A stretch of DNA of 64,000 nt from Solidesulfovibrio magneticus RS-1 (GTDB lineage Bacteria; Desulfobacterota; Desulfovibrionia; Desulfovibrionales; Desulfovibrionaceae). Made by a program: the position numbers and the translations under genes. Positions 1-8,634 of the stretch are shown one piece after another. Where the stretch lies: assembly GCF_000010665.1 (NCBI RefSeq), contig NC_012796.1, positions 2,261,501 through 2,325,500 of the forward strand, read 5' to 3'. Under the pieces are notes generated by a model. It was not told the DNA's origin and made no database searches. It saw only the letters and a program-made list of their open reading frames with translations. How positions within the stretch are numbered: position 1 is the stretch's first letter; each line of letters opens with the position of its first letter.

Positions 1-2504
1 TTGATGGGCGCGAACCCGGCCTGGGACGGGCGAGTGAAGGAGAGTATCTGCTTGACCAGCCGGCTGCCGCGCTCGCCGGCCTTGAGCACCCGGCGCAGGT
101 CGTCTTCCATGGGATCGTCCGGGGCCATGTCCATGAGCGCCAGCTCGGTGGAATTGATGATGGAGGTGAGGATGTTGTTGAAGTCGTGGGCGATGCCGCC
201 GGCCAGGGTGCCGATGGCTTCCATCTTTTGCGACTGGAGCAGCTGTCGCTCCAGGCTGACCTTCTGGGTCACGTCCTCGGCCGTGGACAAGACGCCGACC
301 ACGGCCCCCTTGTCGTCGTGGAGCGGCACCTTCTTGATTTCCAGCAGCACGTCCAGGCCCCGGACGTTGCGGGCGGCCAGCTCCCCGGCGACGGGGCGGT
401 TGTGGTGCATGACGTCGATGTCCGTGGCCCGCACGGCGTCCACGTCCTCGGGGCGAAGCGGCAAGGCGGCGTCGTCGCGGCCCATGAGGTCGGCCAGGCC
501 GTCAAAGCCGAAGAAATCGATGAAGGCCCGGTTGGCCCCCATGTAGCGCAGGGCCTTGTCCTTCCAGGAAACGAGCTGGGGGATGTTGTCCAGGACCAAG
601 CGCAGCATTTCCTGGGATTCGCGCAGGGCCCGCTCGGCCTCGTGGCGCTTGGTCACGTCCTCCACCACGCCCTCGACAAAGGCCAGATAGCCCTCCGGGT
701 CGGCCACCAGCCGGATGGTCACGTTGGCCGTGACCTGGCGGGCGTCGGGCCGCACGAAACGGGTCTCGAACTGGGCCGTGGCGTCCTCGTCCACGGCCGA
801 GTCAATCAGCGCCGTAAAGCGCTCCCGGCCGCCGAAAAGCACCTCCACCATGTCGCCCCGTCGGCGCAGCAAGGTATCGAGATCGTCGACGCCGAGCATG
901 GACAGCATGGCCGGGTTGACGTCCACGGCCGCGCCGTCGGGGGTCATGCGGAAGATGCCCAGGGCCGAGTTTTCGAAGATGCCGCGGTATTTCTCCTCGG
1001 CCAGGCGCAGGCGCTCGGCGGCACGCTTGAGTTCCGAGACGTCGTAGAGCACGCCCACAAGCCCGGCGATCTGTCCCTTGGCGCTTTCGTAGACGGCCCG
1101 GTGCAGGATGACCGAGTGGGGCGTGCCGTCGGCGGCTTCGATGTCGGTTTCGGCCATGCGCACGCCGGGTTCGCGCAAAAGCCCGGCGTCTTCGGCGTCA
1201 AGGGCGCGCGACAGCGGCGAATCGGCCACTCCGGCGCAGGCGTCCACGGTCCGGGGATCGTCGCCCGCGCCGCAAAGCGCCCGGAAGGCCGGGTTGCAGC
1301 CACGGTATTGCCCGGACTCATCCTTATAATAGATAGGAATGGGGATGGTGTTGACCAGGGTTTCCAGGAACGACACCTGATCCTTGATTTTTTCCTCCAC
1401 CGAGCGGCGGCGCAGGATGTTGGTCACGAGCAGGACCATGACGTAGCACAGGATGAGCAGGCTGATGATGATGGTCCAGAAGACCGCGATGTTGATGTGG
1501 TAGAAGGGGTAAGGTTCGTTTATGAGCGTAAAGCCGGTAGGCAGTTTGTCCGTGGTGATGCCCAGGCGCAGCATCTCGCGGAAGTCGAAGATAAACGTGT
1601 CGTTGGTTTTTGAGACGATGGGCAGCTCGGCCACGGGCGTGCCGTGCAGGAGCCTGTCGGCCATCTCGGCGGCGATGCGGCCTTCCTCGAAACCGCTGTG
1701 CAGCCGCCCGCCGACGATGCCGTGGCCGAGCATGAACTGCCAGGCGCTGTAGATGGGCACGTCGGAATTGGCCCGGATGGCCGAGAGGACCTCGTTGACG
1801 GAATAGACGTCCTTCTCGGTGTCCTTGTAAAAAGGGATGAGAAAGATCATGGCCTCGTCGGACAGATCGCGGACCCGGCCGAGGATGCCGGTCAGCGTCA
1901 GGTTGTCCTCGTATTCGAAGGTGAGCCGGCCGGCGAAGTCCGGCTCCACGGCCCGCAGCTGGTTGCCGATGGCCACGCCCGTCACCGAGGTGTCGCCGAA
2001 GATGACGAGCTTGTCGCGGCCGGGATGAAAGCGCAGGGCCAGTTCCAGGGTGGTCTTGATGTCCGGGTTTTCCAGGACGCCGGTGAAGTTGGGGTGGCCG
2101 TCGAGCCAGGCGGGCTTGAAGTCGTTGACGCCGCAAAAGACCACCGGCGTGCCGGGAAACAGTTCGTCGTGGTATTCCCGCAGGAAGTCGAAGGCGTAGT
2201 TGTCCGAGGCCAGGATGACCTCAAAGCGGGTGTTGCGGTACTTGAGCTTGTAGAAATCGTGGAGCATGGCCCGCAGCACGGGGTCGGCGTACTTTTTCGA
2301 GTCCATGTACTCGATTTGCAGGTCCACGTTGAAGTCCGAGGCGGCGAAGGCTTCGCGCACGCCGGCCAGGATCTCGTCGGACCACTGGTAGCCGTTTTGG
2401 TAGGCATTAAAAAACAGGACGTTCTTGCGGATCTTCTCAGCCCGGGCAGGGCTGGCCAGAACCAGCAGGAGCAGGGCGAGGCAACAAAGAAGCCTTCGGG
2501 CCAT
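1..2504 (-). CDS. PAS sensor histidine kinase with periplasmic ABC-type substrate-binding domain (3' end outside window)
   Basis: Read on the minus strand from the ATG at 2504, the frame stays open to the window edge, about 834 residues. A signal peptide (about residues 1-22, ending ASPARA) is followed by a region resembling the ABC_sub_bind family (about 25-320). A transmembrane helix lies near 335-358, followed by three PAS-like segments (about 395-485, 500-618, 632-745). A histidine kinase core begins with the H-box GGIAHDFNNIL near 765. The ATPase domain would lie beyond the window. The design suggests a membrane sensor that binds a small periplasmic ligand and signals through phosphotransfer. 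The ligand and partner regulator cannot be told. It is divergent from ftsY. The family call is firm and the ligand-binding call moderately so. Confidence 0.88.
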   Translation of the reverse strand, partial: MARRLLCCLALLLLVLASPARAEKIRKNVLFFNAYQNGYQWSDEILAGVREAFAASDFNVDLQIEYMDSKKYADPVLRAMLHDFYKLKYRNTRFEVILASDNYAFDFLREYHDELFPGTPVVFCGVNDFKPAWLDGHPNFTGVLENPDIKTTLELALRFHPGRDKLVIFGDTSVTGVAIGNQLRAVEPDFAGRLTFEYEDNLTLTGILGRVRDLSDEAMIFLIPFYKDTEKDVYSVNEVLSAIRANSDVPIYSAWQFMLGHGIVGGRLHSGFEEGRIAAEMADRLLHGTPVAELPIVSKTNDTFIFDFREMLRLGITTDKLPTGFTLINEPYPFYHINIAVFWTIIISLLILCYVMVLLVTNILRRRSVEEKIKDQVSFLETLVNTIPIPIYYKDESGQYRGCNPAFRALCGAGDDPRTVDACAGVADSPLSRALDAEDAGLLREPGVRMAETDIEAADGTPHSVILHRAVYESAKGQIAGLVGVLYDVSELKRAAERLRLAEEKYRGIFENSALGIFRMTPDGAAVDVNPAMLSMLGVDDLDTLLRRRGDMVEVLFGGRERFTALIDSAVDEDATAQFETRFVRPDARQVTANVTIRLVADPEGYLAFVEGVVEDVTKRHEAERALRESQEMLRLVLDNIPQLVSWKDKALRYMGANRAFIDFFGFDGLADLMGRDDAALPLRPEDVDAVRATDIDVMHHNRPVAGELAARNVRGLDVLLEIKKVPLHDDKGAVVGVLSTAEDVTQKVSLERQLLQSQKMEAIGTLAGGIAHDFNNILTSIINSTELALMDMAPDDPMEDDLRRVLKAGERGSRLVKQILSFTRPSQAGFAPI

Positions 2505-2708
2505 GGGGACTCGCGAGGGAAAAAGTGTCGGGCCGCGCGGCCCGGGGAATGTCGTTTCCGAAGTTTGTCATGGCCGGCCCGGAAGTCAAGGCCTTGGCCC
2601 GGCTCCCCTTGGCGGCGACGGATTGGGTGCGGATTGCGGCCTTCGGCCCAGGCCGCCGCTGTGGCTACAGCGGGAAAGGATGTCGCCACGCGTGTCGCCA
2701 CGCAAGAG

Positions 2709-2737
2709 TTGCTTCCAGGGAGCCTAAAAGTTATACT
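2709..2737 (+). promoter_or_regulatory. Putative sigma-70 promoter of ftsY
   Basis: TTGCTT at 2709-2714 and TATACT at 2732-2737 are separated by exactly 17 bases, on the strand of ftsY and about 65 bases before its start. The match to the housekeeping consensus is good (4 of 6 and 5 of 6). It stands out as an AT-rich patch in GC-rich DNA. Not tested experimentally. Confidence 0.6.
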
Positions 2738-2802
2738 TTTTGGCCGCGCCGTCCGGCGCGCCCGGTTTGCCAACCCCCTTTCGCACAGAAGGACCACGCC
2801 CC

Positions 2803-4620
2803 ATGGGTTTTTTTTCCAAGCTCAAGAAATTCTGGACGGCGGACAACGCCCCGGAAGCCACGGTTCAACCCGCCGCCGAAGCTCCGGCCGAGGCTTCTGC
2901 TCCGGTTGACGAAGTCGCGCCTGTCGCCGCCGATGCGGCAGCATCGTCTCCGGCTGCCGAGCCGTCAGCCCAGGTTGCCGCTCAACCCGCGACCGATCTT
3001 GCACCACTCGCCGCGCCGGAACCGGCCGACAGCACGTCCCAGCACGAACCGGCCTCCGGCCGGGAACCCGTTGCCGCGCCCCAGACAGCGGCCCCGATGC
3101 CGCATCACGATGTAGTCGATGCAGAGCCTTCGTCTGAAGACCGGCCGGCCCCCCAGGCCGAAGCAACGCCGGCCATCCAGCCTGACGTTCCTGCATCCGA
3201 GGCCGAACCGCTGGCCGGGACGGCCTCGACGCCGCAGCCGGAACCCACGTCCGAACCGGCTCCCGAGCCTGAATCGAAGCCGGCTCCCGCCCCCGAGGCG
3301 CAGGCCATCGCCGCCGTGGCCGAACCCGTTGTCTCCACGCTCAAGCCCCAGCCTGTCGCCGCGCCCGAACCGACTTCCGTCGCCCCGGCTCCGGCCGCCC
3401 CCGCCGCAGCCGAGGACGCGCCGTGGCGCAACGCCCTGGTCCTGGCCCTGCGCCAGGCCGAACCCAAGCTGTCCGTCTGGCTCGACGTGCTGCTGGCCGA
3501 CGTGGACGTGGCCGGGCCGGTCCTGTGGGAACGTCTGCGCTTCCTGTTCGAAAGTCTGGAAGCGCCGAGCGCCGAGGCCGACGCCTTTGTCGCCAAGTTC
3601 GCCGACTGGGTGGCGGTCATGGAGTACGACGAGGTGGAGCTGTTCCGCTCCGAACTCCAGTACCGCCTGGCCCTGGCCCTGGACCTCGAAGACGAGGAAG
3701 ACGAGCGCAACCGGCTTTTCCTCAAGCTCTCCGAAGGGCTGGCCAAGACCAAGGAACAGATCGTCAAGCGTATCGACGGCCTGCTCGGCCGCCATGCCGT
3801 CATTGACGAAGCCTTTTGGGAAGAACTCGAGGAAATCCTCATCATGGCCGACGTGGGCTTCGAGCCGGCGGCCAAGCTGCTGGACGCCCTGCGCGACAAG
3901 GTCAGAAAGCGCGGCACCACAGATCCGGCCGTGTTCAAGGATATCCTGCGCGAGGAGCTGGCCGAGATTTTCCGCACCCCCAAGACCATCAAGGCCATCA
4001 ATCCGCCTGAAGTGGTCATGATGATCGGCGTCAACGGCGTGGGCAAGACCACTACCATCGCCAAGCTGGCCCACCGCGACATGATGCGCGGCAAGAAGGT
4101 GCTCATCGCCGCCGGCGACACCTTCCGGGCGGCGGCCATCGAGCAGCTGCACATCTGGGCCAAGCGCGTGGGCGCGGACTTTTACAGCAAGGGCGCCAAC
4201 GCCGACCCGGCGGCTGTGGCCTTCGAGGCCATGGACAAGGCCCTGGCCGAGGGCTACGACGTGGTCTACCTGGACACGGCCGGCCGGCTGCACACCAAGA
4301 CCAACCTCATGGAAGAGCTGCGCAAGATCCACCGGGTTGTGGGCAAAAAGCATCCGGGCGCGCCCCACCGCTCGGTGCTGGTGCTGGACGCCACCACCGG
4401 CCAGAACGCGCTGTCGCAGGTAAAGCTTTTCGGCGAGGCGGCCGGGGTGGACGAGATCATCCTGACCAAGCTCGACGGCACAGCCAAGGGCGGCGTGGTG
4501 GTCGGCATTGCGCTGTCGTTCTCGGTGCCCATCACCTACGTGGGCCTTGGCGAGAAAATGGAAGATCTGCGGCCCTTTGACGGCCAGGATTTCGCCCAGG
4601 CGCTGCTCGGGGTGGAATAG
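2803..4620 (+). CDS. ftsY: Signal recognition particle receptor FtsY
   Basis: FtsY is the SRP receptor GTPase that docks ribosome-SRP complexes at the inner membrane for co-translational insertion. The 605-residue protein has a short amphipathic start (MGFFSKLKKFW) and an unusually long Ala/Pro/Glu-rich, low-complexity A domain (to about residue 205). The NG domain follows, with the G1 motif GVNGVGKTTT (about 408-417), DTAGR, and TKLDGTAKGG near the C-terminus. The ATG at 2803 was chosen because it starts the conserved amphipathic segment and follows an AGAAGGA ribosome-binding site. The frame itself extends upstream to 2740. Eight consecutive T bases lie in codons 3-5. The function call is firm. 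Confidence 0.97.
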   Translation: MGFFSKLKKFWTADNAPEATVQPAAEAPAEASAPVDEVAPVAADAAASSPAAEPSAQVAAQPATDLAPLAAPEPADSTSQHEPASGREPVAAPQTAAPMPHHDVVDAEPSSEDRPAPQAEATPAIQPDVPASEAEPLAGTASTPQPEPTSEPAPEPESKPAPAPEAQAIAAVAEPVVSTLKPQPVAAPEPTSVAPAPAAPAAAEDAPWRNALVLALRQAEPKLSVWLDVLLADVDVAGPVLWERLRFLFESLEAPSAEADAFVAKFADWVAVMEYDEVELFRSELQYRLALALDLEDEEDERNRLFLKLSEGLAKTKEQIVKRIDGLLGRHAVIDEAFWEELEEILIMADVGFEPAAKLLDALRDKVRKRGTTDPAVFKDILREELAEIFRTPKTIKAINPPEVVMMIGVNGVGKTTTIAKLAHRDMMRGKKVLIAAGDTFRAAAIEQLHIWAKRVGADFYSKGANADPAAVAFEAMDKALAEGYDVVYLDTAGRLHTKTNLMEELRKIHRVVGKKHPGAPHRSVLVLDATTGQNALSQVKLFGEAAGVDEIILTKLDGTAKGGVVVGIALSFSVPITYVGLGEKMEDLRPFDGQDFAQALLGVE

Positions 4621-4647
4621 CGGCGCAGCCCGCATTTCCCCACGGAC

Positions 4648-4693
4648 AAGGGCCGCGCGGTCTCGGCTTATGCCGAACAACCACGCGGCCCTT
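4648..4693 (+). terminator. Hairpin downstream of ftsY
   Basis: A 10-bp perfect stem (4648-4657 with 4684-4693), extended by GG/CC, encloses a second small CGGC-TTAT-GCCG hairpin. It starts 27 bases after the ftsY stop and is followed by ATT rather than a long T-run. Probably a transcript end between ftsY and the convergent thioredoxin-like gene. Confidence 0.6.
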
Positions 4694-4707
4694 ATTCCCG
4701 CTCCCAG

Positions 4708-4763
4708 CCCCCTTTTAACCATTCGGGGGGTCTGGGGGCCTCAGGCCCCCAGCCGCCGGAGGC
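4708..4763 (+). repeat. Intergenic palindromic repeat, copy A
   Basis: The element starts with CCCCC, then has GGGGGGTCTGGGGG, a CCTCAGG palindromic core with CCCCC, and ends with GCCGCCGGAGGC. It can fold into two hairpins. Closely similar copies occur at 26237, 27899, 33781, 35854 and 40379. This copy lies between the convergent ends of ftsY and the thioredoxin-like gene. Confidence 0.85.
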
Positions 4764-4790
4764 CTCTTCCCTCTTCTCTGCTCTCTTGTC

Positions 4791-5021
4791 CTACCCAATC
4801 CACCCTTCGATTTCCTGGCGCGTGGGCATCTTCCCCGCCGCCTTGACCGCGCCGTCGATGACCAGGCCCGGCGTCACGAAGACGCCCAGCATGGCGATCT
4901 GCTGCAGATCGGTCACTTTTTCCACGGTCGCGTCGCAGCCCTTGGCCGCCACCACGTCCTTGACCAGCTTTTCCAGCTCATTGCACTTGGAACACCCTGT
5001 GCCGAGCACCTGAATCAACAT
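4791..5021 (-). CDS. Small thioredoxin-like protein with CxxC (redox-active disulfide protein 2 type)
   Basis: A 76-residue protein starting MLIQVLGTGCSKC, with a CSKC redox pair at residues 10-13 and the conserved VTPGLVIDG segment with a cis-proline. Members of this MTH895/TM0996-like thioredoxin-fold family are cytosolic and often sit beside DUF318 permeases and ArsR regulators, as here. The gene follows the CMD-like gene by 21 bases and is the last of the cluster. A role in reducing or passing on a metal(loid) or thiol substrate is inference from context. Confidence 0.9.
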   Translation of the reverse strand: MLIQVLGTGCSKCNELEKLVKDVVAAKGCDATVEKVTDLQQIAMLGVFVTPGLVIDGAVKAAGKMPTRQEIEGWIG

Positions 5022-5042
5022 GGATTGGCTCCTTGTCGGCGG

Positions 5043-5366
5043 CTATTTCTGGCAGCCGCAGTCGATTTTTCCGGCCACGATGTCGGCTACGTCGCCCAGC
5101 ACGTCATGGGTCCAGCAGTCGTCGGCGCCGGCCGCCTCGCGCATGACCAGGGCCAGGATGTAGGCCAGCTCCTGCAGGCTGGCTCCGGCGTCCAGCGCCC
5201 CCTTGAAGTGCTTGAGCACGCAGGGCTTGGACCGGGCCTTGACCGACACCGCGAAGCAGATGAACTGGTAGGTCTTCTCGTCGATGAGCCGCTTCTCGGC
5301 ATACAGCGCGTCCATCTCGTCGAGTTTCGCCGCAAACTCCGGGAACAGTTGGGCCAGGAAACGCAT
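5043..5366 (-). CDS. Carboxymuconolactone decarboxylase / AhpD-like protein
   Basis: A 107-residue all-helical protein. It resembles the CMD/AhpD-like fold in length and in the segment ICFAVSVKARSKPCVLKHFKGALDAGAS, which fits the family pattern of a cysteine a few residues before a histidine. Canonical AhpD has CxxC-x2-H; here the visible motif is CVLKH, so peroxidase-type disulfide chemistry is not assured. It ends with a cysteine-rich tail (DCGCQK) and has a second cysteine in DDCWTHD. It lies 9 bases after the permease gene and 21 before the thioredoxin-like gene, so all three are probably co-transcribed. The exact reaction is unknown. Confidence 0.75.
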   Translation of the reverse strand: MRFLAQLFPEFAAKLDEMDALYAEKRLIDEKTYQFICFAVSVKARSKPCVLKHFKGALDAGASLQELAYILALVMREAAGADDCWTHDVLGDVADIVAGKIDCGCQK

Positions 5367-5375
5367 ACAAGTCTC

Positions 5376-6479
5376 CTACAGGATCAGGTTGAAGACATAG
5401 CCTACAATGAGGATGCCACAGCCGACAATGCCGGCAAACGCCAGCAACAAAGGCGGTTTGAGGACCTTGCGCAAAATCACCATCTCCGGCAGCGACAAGG
5501 CGATGACGGCCATCATGAAGGCCAACACCGTGCCCAGGGCCGCGCCCTTGGACAGCAGCGCCTCCACCACCGGCACGATGCCGGCGGCGTTGGAATACAT
5601 GGGAATGCCGATCAACACCGAGACCGGCACCGACCACCAGTTGGTTTCGCCCATGATGCCGGCCATGAAGCCCTCGGGCACGTAGCCGTGGATGCCGGCC
5701 CCGACGCCGATGCCCAGAAGCACCCATTTCCAGGTGCGCCCCAGGATGTCGCGCACGGCCTGGATGGCGTAATCGATGCGCCCGTCAGGGGTAAGGTCGG
5801 TGGTGGACGCATCGCCGCCACCGGCCCGGATGGCCAGCACCCAGTCCTCCACGTAGCGCTCCAGATTGAGCCGGCCAAGCACCCAGCCCGAGACCACGGC
5901 CACGGCCAGCCCCATGGCCATATAGAGCGCCGCCACCTTCCAGCCAAGCAGGCCGTAGAGCAGCACCACCGCGATCTCGTTGACCATGGGCGCGGACACG
6001 AGGAAGGAAAACGTCACGCCAAGGGGCACGCCGGCCGAGACGAAGCCAATAAACAGCGGCACGGCCGAGCAGGAGCAAAAGGGCGTGACGATGCCAAGCA
6101 GCGCGGCCATGACGTTTCCGGCGGATTCGCGTTTGCCGGCCAGGATGCGGCGGGTGCGCTCGGGCGTGAAAAACGAGCGGATGATGCCGACGCCAAAGAC
6201 GACCAGGGTCAGGAGCATGAGCACCTTAGGCGAATCGTAGAGGAAAAACTCGATGGAATCGCCGAGGTGCGACCCGCGTGTAAGGCCCATGACGTCGTAG
6301 GTGAGGAATTTCGAGATGCCGAGCAGCTTGCCGTAAAGATAAAACCAGGCGGCCAGGCCGACGCCCCCCAGGACCAGGCGGCGCGGCGAGGGCCACACCC
6401 GGCCCGTGGCCGCCACTTGTTCCGGATCGGTCCCGGCGCAGGCGCAGGCAACTTGTACAGCTTTTTCATCGTGTTGCAT
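5376..6479 (-). CDS. DUF318 / ArsP-type permease
   Basis: A 367-residue multi-pass membrane protein of the DUF318 (SO_0444-like) permease family. It carries the motif VTPFCSCSAVPLFIGFVSAGVPLGVTFSFL, with a Cys-x-Cys pair, in the first half and a second inverted half with YSNAAGIVPV. Relatives include organoarsenical exporters (ArsP), but many members are uncharacterised. The ATG at 6479 was chosen because GGGAG lies about 8 bases upstream. The frame extends to 6560 but would read through a dyad. The N-terminal tail has a CACAC-like motif (VACACAGTDPEQ). It heads the permease-CMD-thioredoxin group. The substrate is not determinable. Confidence 0.88.
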   Translation of the reverse strand: MQHDEKAVQVACACAGTDPEQVAATGRVWPSPRRLVLGGVGLAAWFYLYGKLLGISKFLTYDVMGLTRGSHLGDSIEFFLYDSPKVLMLLTLVVFGVGIIRSFFTPERTRRILAGKRESAGNVMAALLGIVTPFCSCSAVPLFIGFVSAGVPLGVTFSFLVSAPMVNEIAVVLLYGLLGWKVAALYMAMGLAVAVVSGWVLGRLNLERYVEDWVLAIRAGGGDASTTDLTPDGRIDYAIQAVRDILGRTWKWVLLGIGVGAGIHGYVPEGFMAGIMGETNWWSVPVSVLIGIPMYSNAAGIVPVVEALLSKGAALGTVLAFMMAVIALSLPEMVILRKVLKPPLLLAFAGIVGCGILIVGYVFNLIL

Positions 6480-6511
6480 GGTTGAAACTCCCGGCCGGAG
6501 GCGGCCATGAT

Positions 6512-6541
6512 TTGCTATTTGGTCAAAAGGCAAAATAGCAA
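6512..6541. promoter_or_regulatory. Inverted repeat in the permease promoter region (possible operator)
   Basis: TTGCTATTT (6512-6520) and AAATAGCAA (6533-6541) form perfect 9-bp arms around a 12-base spacer. It starts 33 bases before the permease ATG, in an AT-rich patch. The nearby ArsR-family regulator is one candidate binder. That link is inference. Confidence 0.5.
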
Positions 6542-6794
6542 CATTGCCAACGGCCGGCAAGTGGGATTTTGCGGCTCTGTTGTAGGAAAATGGGAGAGGG
6601 GAAACGAGACGACGACGGGCGGTGGGAAGCGGACGAGGCGTCGCCGCAACGTCGGCGGGCTTGGCCTGCGACTCGCCACAATAGATGATTTTCTTGGCTT
6701 TCCAGTGCGCTAGCGGGATCCTTGCCCGAATTCCGCGGCACCACGGCGAGGAGGGAAAAGAGCAATCGGACGGCAGGGAGCCCGCGCGTCTAGA

Positions 6795-6822
6795 CCGGGC
6801 CGGGGAGCGTTCCCCGGCCCGG
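6795..6822 (-). terminator. GC-rich hairpin after the MOT1-like transporter
   Basis: Perfect 12-bp arms (6795-6806 and 6811-6822) with a 4-base loop begin 13 bases beyond the transporter stop codon. There is no U-run after it on the minus strand, so it may stabilise a 3' end rather than terminate alone. Confidence 0.5.
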
Positions 6823-6835
6823 CATCACCGCCGGC

Positions 6836-8017
6836 CTAGAGCTTTATCCACTTGCGGCGCAGGGCGTTGTCGAGAATGACGCCGACCACGAAGGCCACGC
6901 CCATGTGCCACATGGCAAATCCCGCCACCACGATCATGGTGTAGAATTCGTCGCGCTTGTTGCCGATGTCGCGCACGGTGACGGCCAGTTCGGCCCCGGC
7001 CAAAAAGAGGATGACGCCGAGGATGGATGGCGGGAACATCTTGAAGATGACGGCCACGGACTGGCTGAAAAAAAGTGCGATGACGATGACGATGGACCCG
7101 AGGATGACCAGCGACCCGCCCGTGCGCGCGCCGAAACGCACGTGACCGGCCATGCCGCCCGCGCCGTGGCACATGGGCACGCCGCCAAACAGCGGCGAAA
7201 TGATGTTCATGACGCCCTGGCTTATGCACATGGTGCGCTCGGTGACGGGCCGGTCCGGGAACAGCTCGTTGTTCTCGGCGGCGATGGCCACCACGGCGTT
7301 GCCCAACGTTAGCGGTATCTGCGGCAGGGTGAACAGCAGCGTGCCGGTGACGATGTCGCTCCAGGTCATCTGGTGCAGGCCGAATTCCGGCAGCCGAAAG
7401 CCGATGCTCACCTGGGTCAGCTCCGACCACAGGGCCGGATTGCCGATAAGCGCGGCCACGACGCCGATAAGCAGCAACACGAACATGGCCGGAATTTTCG
7501 GATTGGAGAGCAAGATAATGGTGACGGTCAGCCCGATGCCGGCCAGCACCGGCTCGGCCACCATACGGTGGATGCCCTCCACCACAAACGACATGCCAAG
7601 GCCGAGCATGATGCCGCGCACCACGGGCTTGGTGGCGAGCTTGGCCACGTAGTCGATGGTGCCGGTGAGGCCAATGATGAGCCAGAACAGTCCGGTGGTC
7701 AGGCCGGAACCGAAAAGCGCCGCCGGGCTGATGCCGCCGGCCACGGCGGCCGCGCCGATGGCCTTCATGGGCTGGATGGGAATGGGGGTCTTGTAGAACA
7801 GCCCGGCCGCGATCTTCCAGGCGCCGAACATGAAGAGCAGGCCCAGGGGATCGATCCCGAGGATGGTGATATAGGCCACGACAAAGGGAATGAGTGTGCC
7901 AATGTCGCCAAACGCGCCGGCCCATTCCATGTGATCGTAGCGGTTGCGGGTTTTTTCGCCGGCCGCCTGGCCGGGGGCCGTTTCCAGAACCTCTTGTGCC
8001 TGCGCGCCGTCGTTCAT
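6836..8017 (-). CDS. MOT1-type molybdate / sulfate transporter
   Basis: A 393-residue polytopic inner-membrane protein. It carries the two signatures of the MOT1 molybdate transporter family (PF16983-like, distant SulP relatives): GAFGDIGTLIPF near the N-terminus and PMCHGAGGMAGHVRFGARTG in the second half. TPIPIQPMKAIGA is also typical. Known MOT1 proteins import molybdate with high affinity. Annotation pipelines often call bacterial ones putative sulfate transporters. The ATG at 8017 has AAGGCGG upstream; a GTG at 8038 is possible. It lies 138 bases downstream of the ArsR gene. Molybdate fits an organism with Mo-nitrogenase and molybdopterin enzymes, but sulfate or another oxyanion cannot be excluded. 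Confidence 0.85.
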   Translation of the reverse strand: MNDGAQAQEVLETAPGQAAGEKTRNRYDHMEWAGAFGDIGTLIPFVVAYITILGIDPLGLLFMFGAWKIAAGLFYKTPIPIQPMKAIGAAAVAGGISPAALFGSGLTTGLFWLIIGLTGTIDYVAKLATKPVVRGIMLGLGMSFVVEGIHRMVAEPVLAGIGLTVTIILLSNPKIPAMFVLLLIGVVAALIGNPALWSELTQVSIGFRLPEFGLHQMTWSDIVTGTLLFTLPQIPLTLGNAVVAIAAENNELFPDRPVTERTMCISQGVMNIISPLFGGVPMCHGAGGMAGHVRFGARTGGSLVILGSIVIVIALFFSQSVAVIFKMFPPSILGVILFLAGAELAVTVRDIGNKRDEFYTMIVVAGFAMWHMGVAFVVGVILDNALRRKWIKL

Positions 8018-8096
8018 GGTGGTGCCGCCTTGTTGCACGGTGTGGAGGCAAGCCCGCCGGGCCGATCCGGTCCGGGCCGGTATCCTATCTTCTATG

Positions 8097-8120
8097 ACAC
8101 GGATTTTAGAAAATACGTGT
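8097..8120. promoter_or_regulatory. 24-bp imperfect palindrome upstream of the MOT1-like gene
   Basis: ACACG (8097-8101) pairs with CGTGT (8116-8120), and an inner ATTTT pairs with AAAAT; 10 of 12 pairs match. It sits in the 138-base gap between arsR and the transporter, 80 bases before the transporter ATG. It is a plausible operator, possibly for the adjacent ArsR protein. Confidence 0.55.
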
Positions 8121-8155
8121 TACCAAGGCAAGATAAAAAAGTCCCACAGGCCTCC

Positions 8156-8497
8156 TCAGCGACCGGAGTGCTGACGCAAGTCTTTGAGATAAATGATTTG
8201 TTCTTCGATTTGTTGCGCAAAGAAATGTTCAACGCAGGACAGGAAACCCGTGACGCAGCCCAGTCGTAGGGAATAATAAACGCTGGTTCCCCGGCGTTCG
8301 TCGGCCACGATGCCGGCTTCTTTGAGGATGCTTAAATGCTTGGAGACCGTGGAGACGTCCGAGCCGACAAGATCGCGCAACTCGCACACGCAAAGCGCGC
8401 CCCGGCCCAGAGCTTCGACCATGAGCAGGCGGCTGGGATGTCCCAGGGCTTTGAAGACCTTGGCCCGTCGGGCCACATCGGCAGGCGGTTTGGTCAT
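8156..8497 (-). CDS. ArsR/SmtB-family transcriptional regulator
   Basis: A 113-residue winged-helix repressor. The segment GALCVCELRDLVGSDVSTVSKHL contains the Cys-x-Cys (CVC) before the recognition helix, the arsenic/metal site of the ArsR type (ELCVCDL in classic ArsR). Binding of a soft metal(loid) would be expected to release it from DNA. The ATG at 8497 follows AGGAG with good spacing; an upstream in-frame ATG at 8527 has none. It heads the minus-strand cluster of transporter, permease, CMD and thioredoxin genes. It is likely their regulator and perhaps its own, through the dyads in the cluster. The effector is not known. Confidence 0.92.
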   Translation of the reverse strand: MTKPPADVARRAKVFKALGHPSRLLMVEALGRGALCVCELRDLVGSDVSTVSKHLSILKEAGIVADERRGTSVYYSLRLGCVTGFLSCVEHFFAQQIEEQIIYLKDLRQHSGR

Positions 8498-8634
8498 GGG
8501 GCTCCTAAAACTCTCGGCTCTCGTCATAGGTACGGACCTGCCGCCAGGATACCGGGGCAGGCGTTGGCCAGAAAACCATAAGGCAGGGACAACGTGGACT
8601 GAAAACCACTCAGGGGGTTGGAAATAACCTGCAA

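Larger units (their letters stand above)
6480..6835. other. Intergenic region between permease and MOT1-like transporter
   Basis: This 356-base gap holds the permease leader with a 9-bp-arm dyad (6512-6541), a strong 12-bp GC-rich hairpin just after the transporter gene (6795-6822), and otherwise no gene I can support. The presence of both a hairpin and a dyad suggests the permease group has its own promoter rather than only reading through from the transporter. Confidence 0.6.

Noticed and set aside
1-1613. Long plus-strand frames near the left edge
   Set aside because: They are antisense shadows of the kinase, rich in Gly/His and without domains.
2740-2802. Upstream in-frame start for ftsY
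   Set aside because: The extra 21 residues have no likeness to FtsY. MGFFSKLKKFW with AGAAGGA upstream is the usual beginning.
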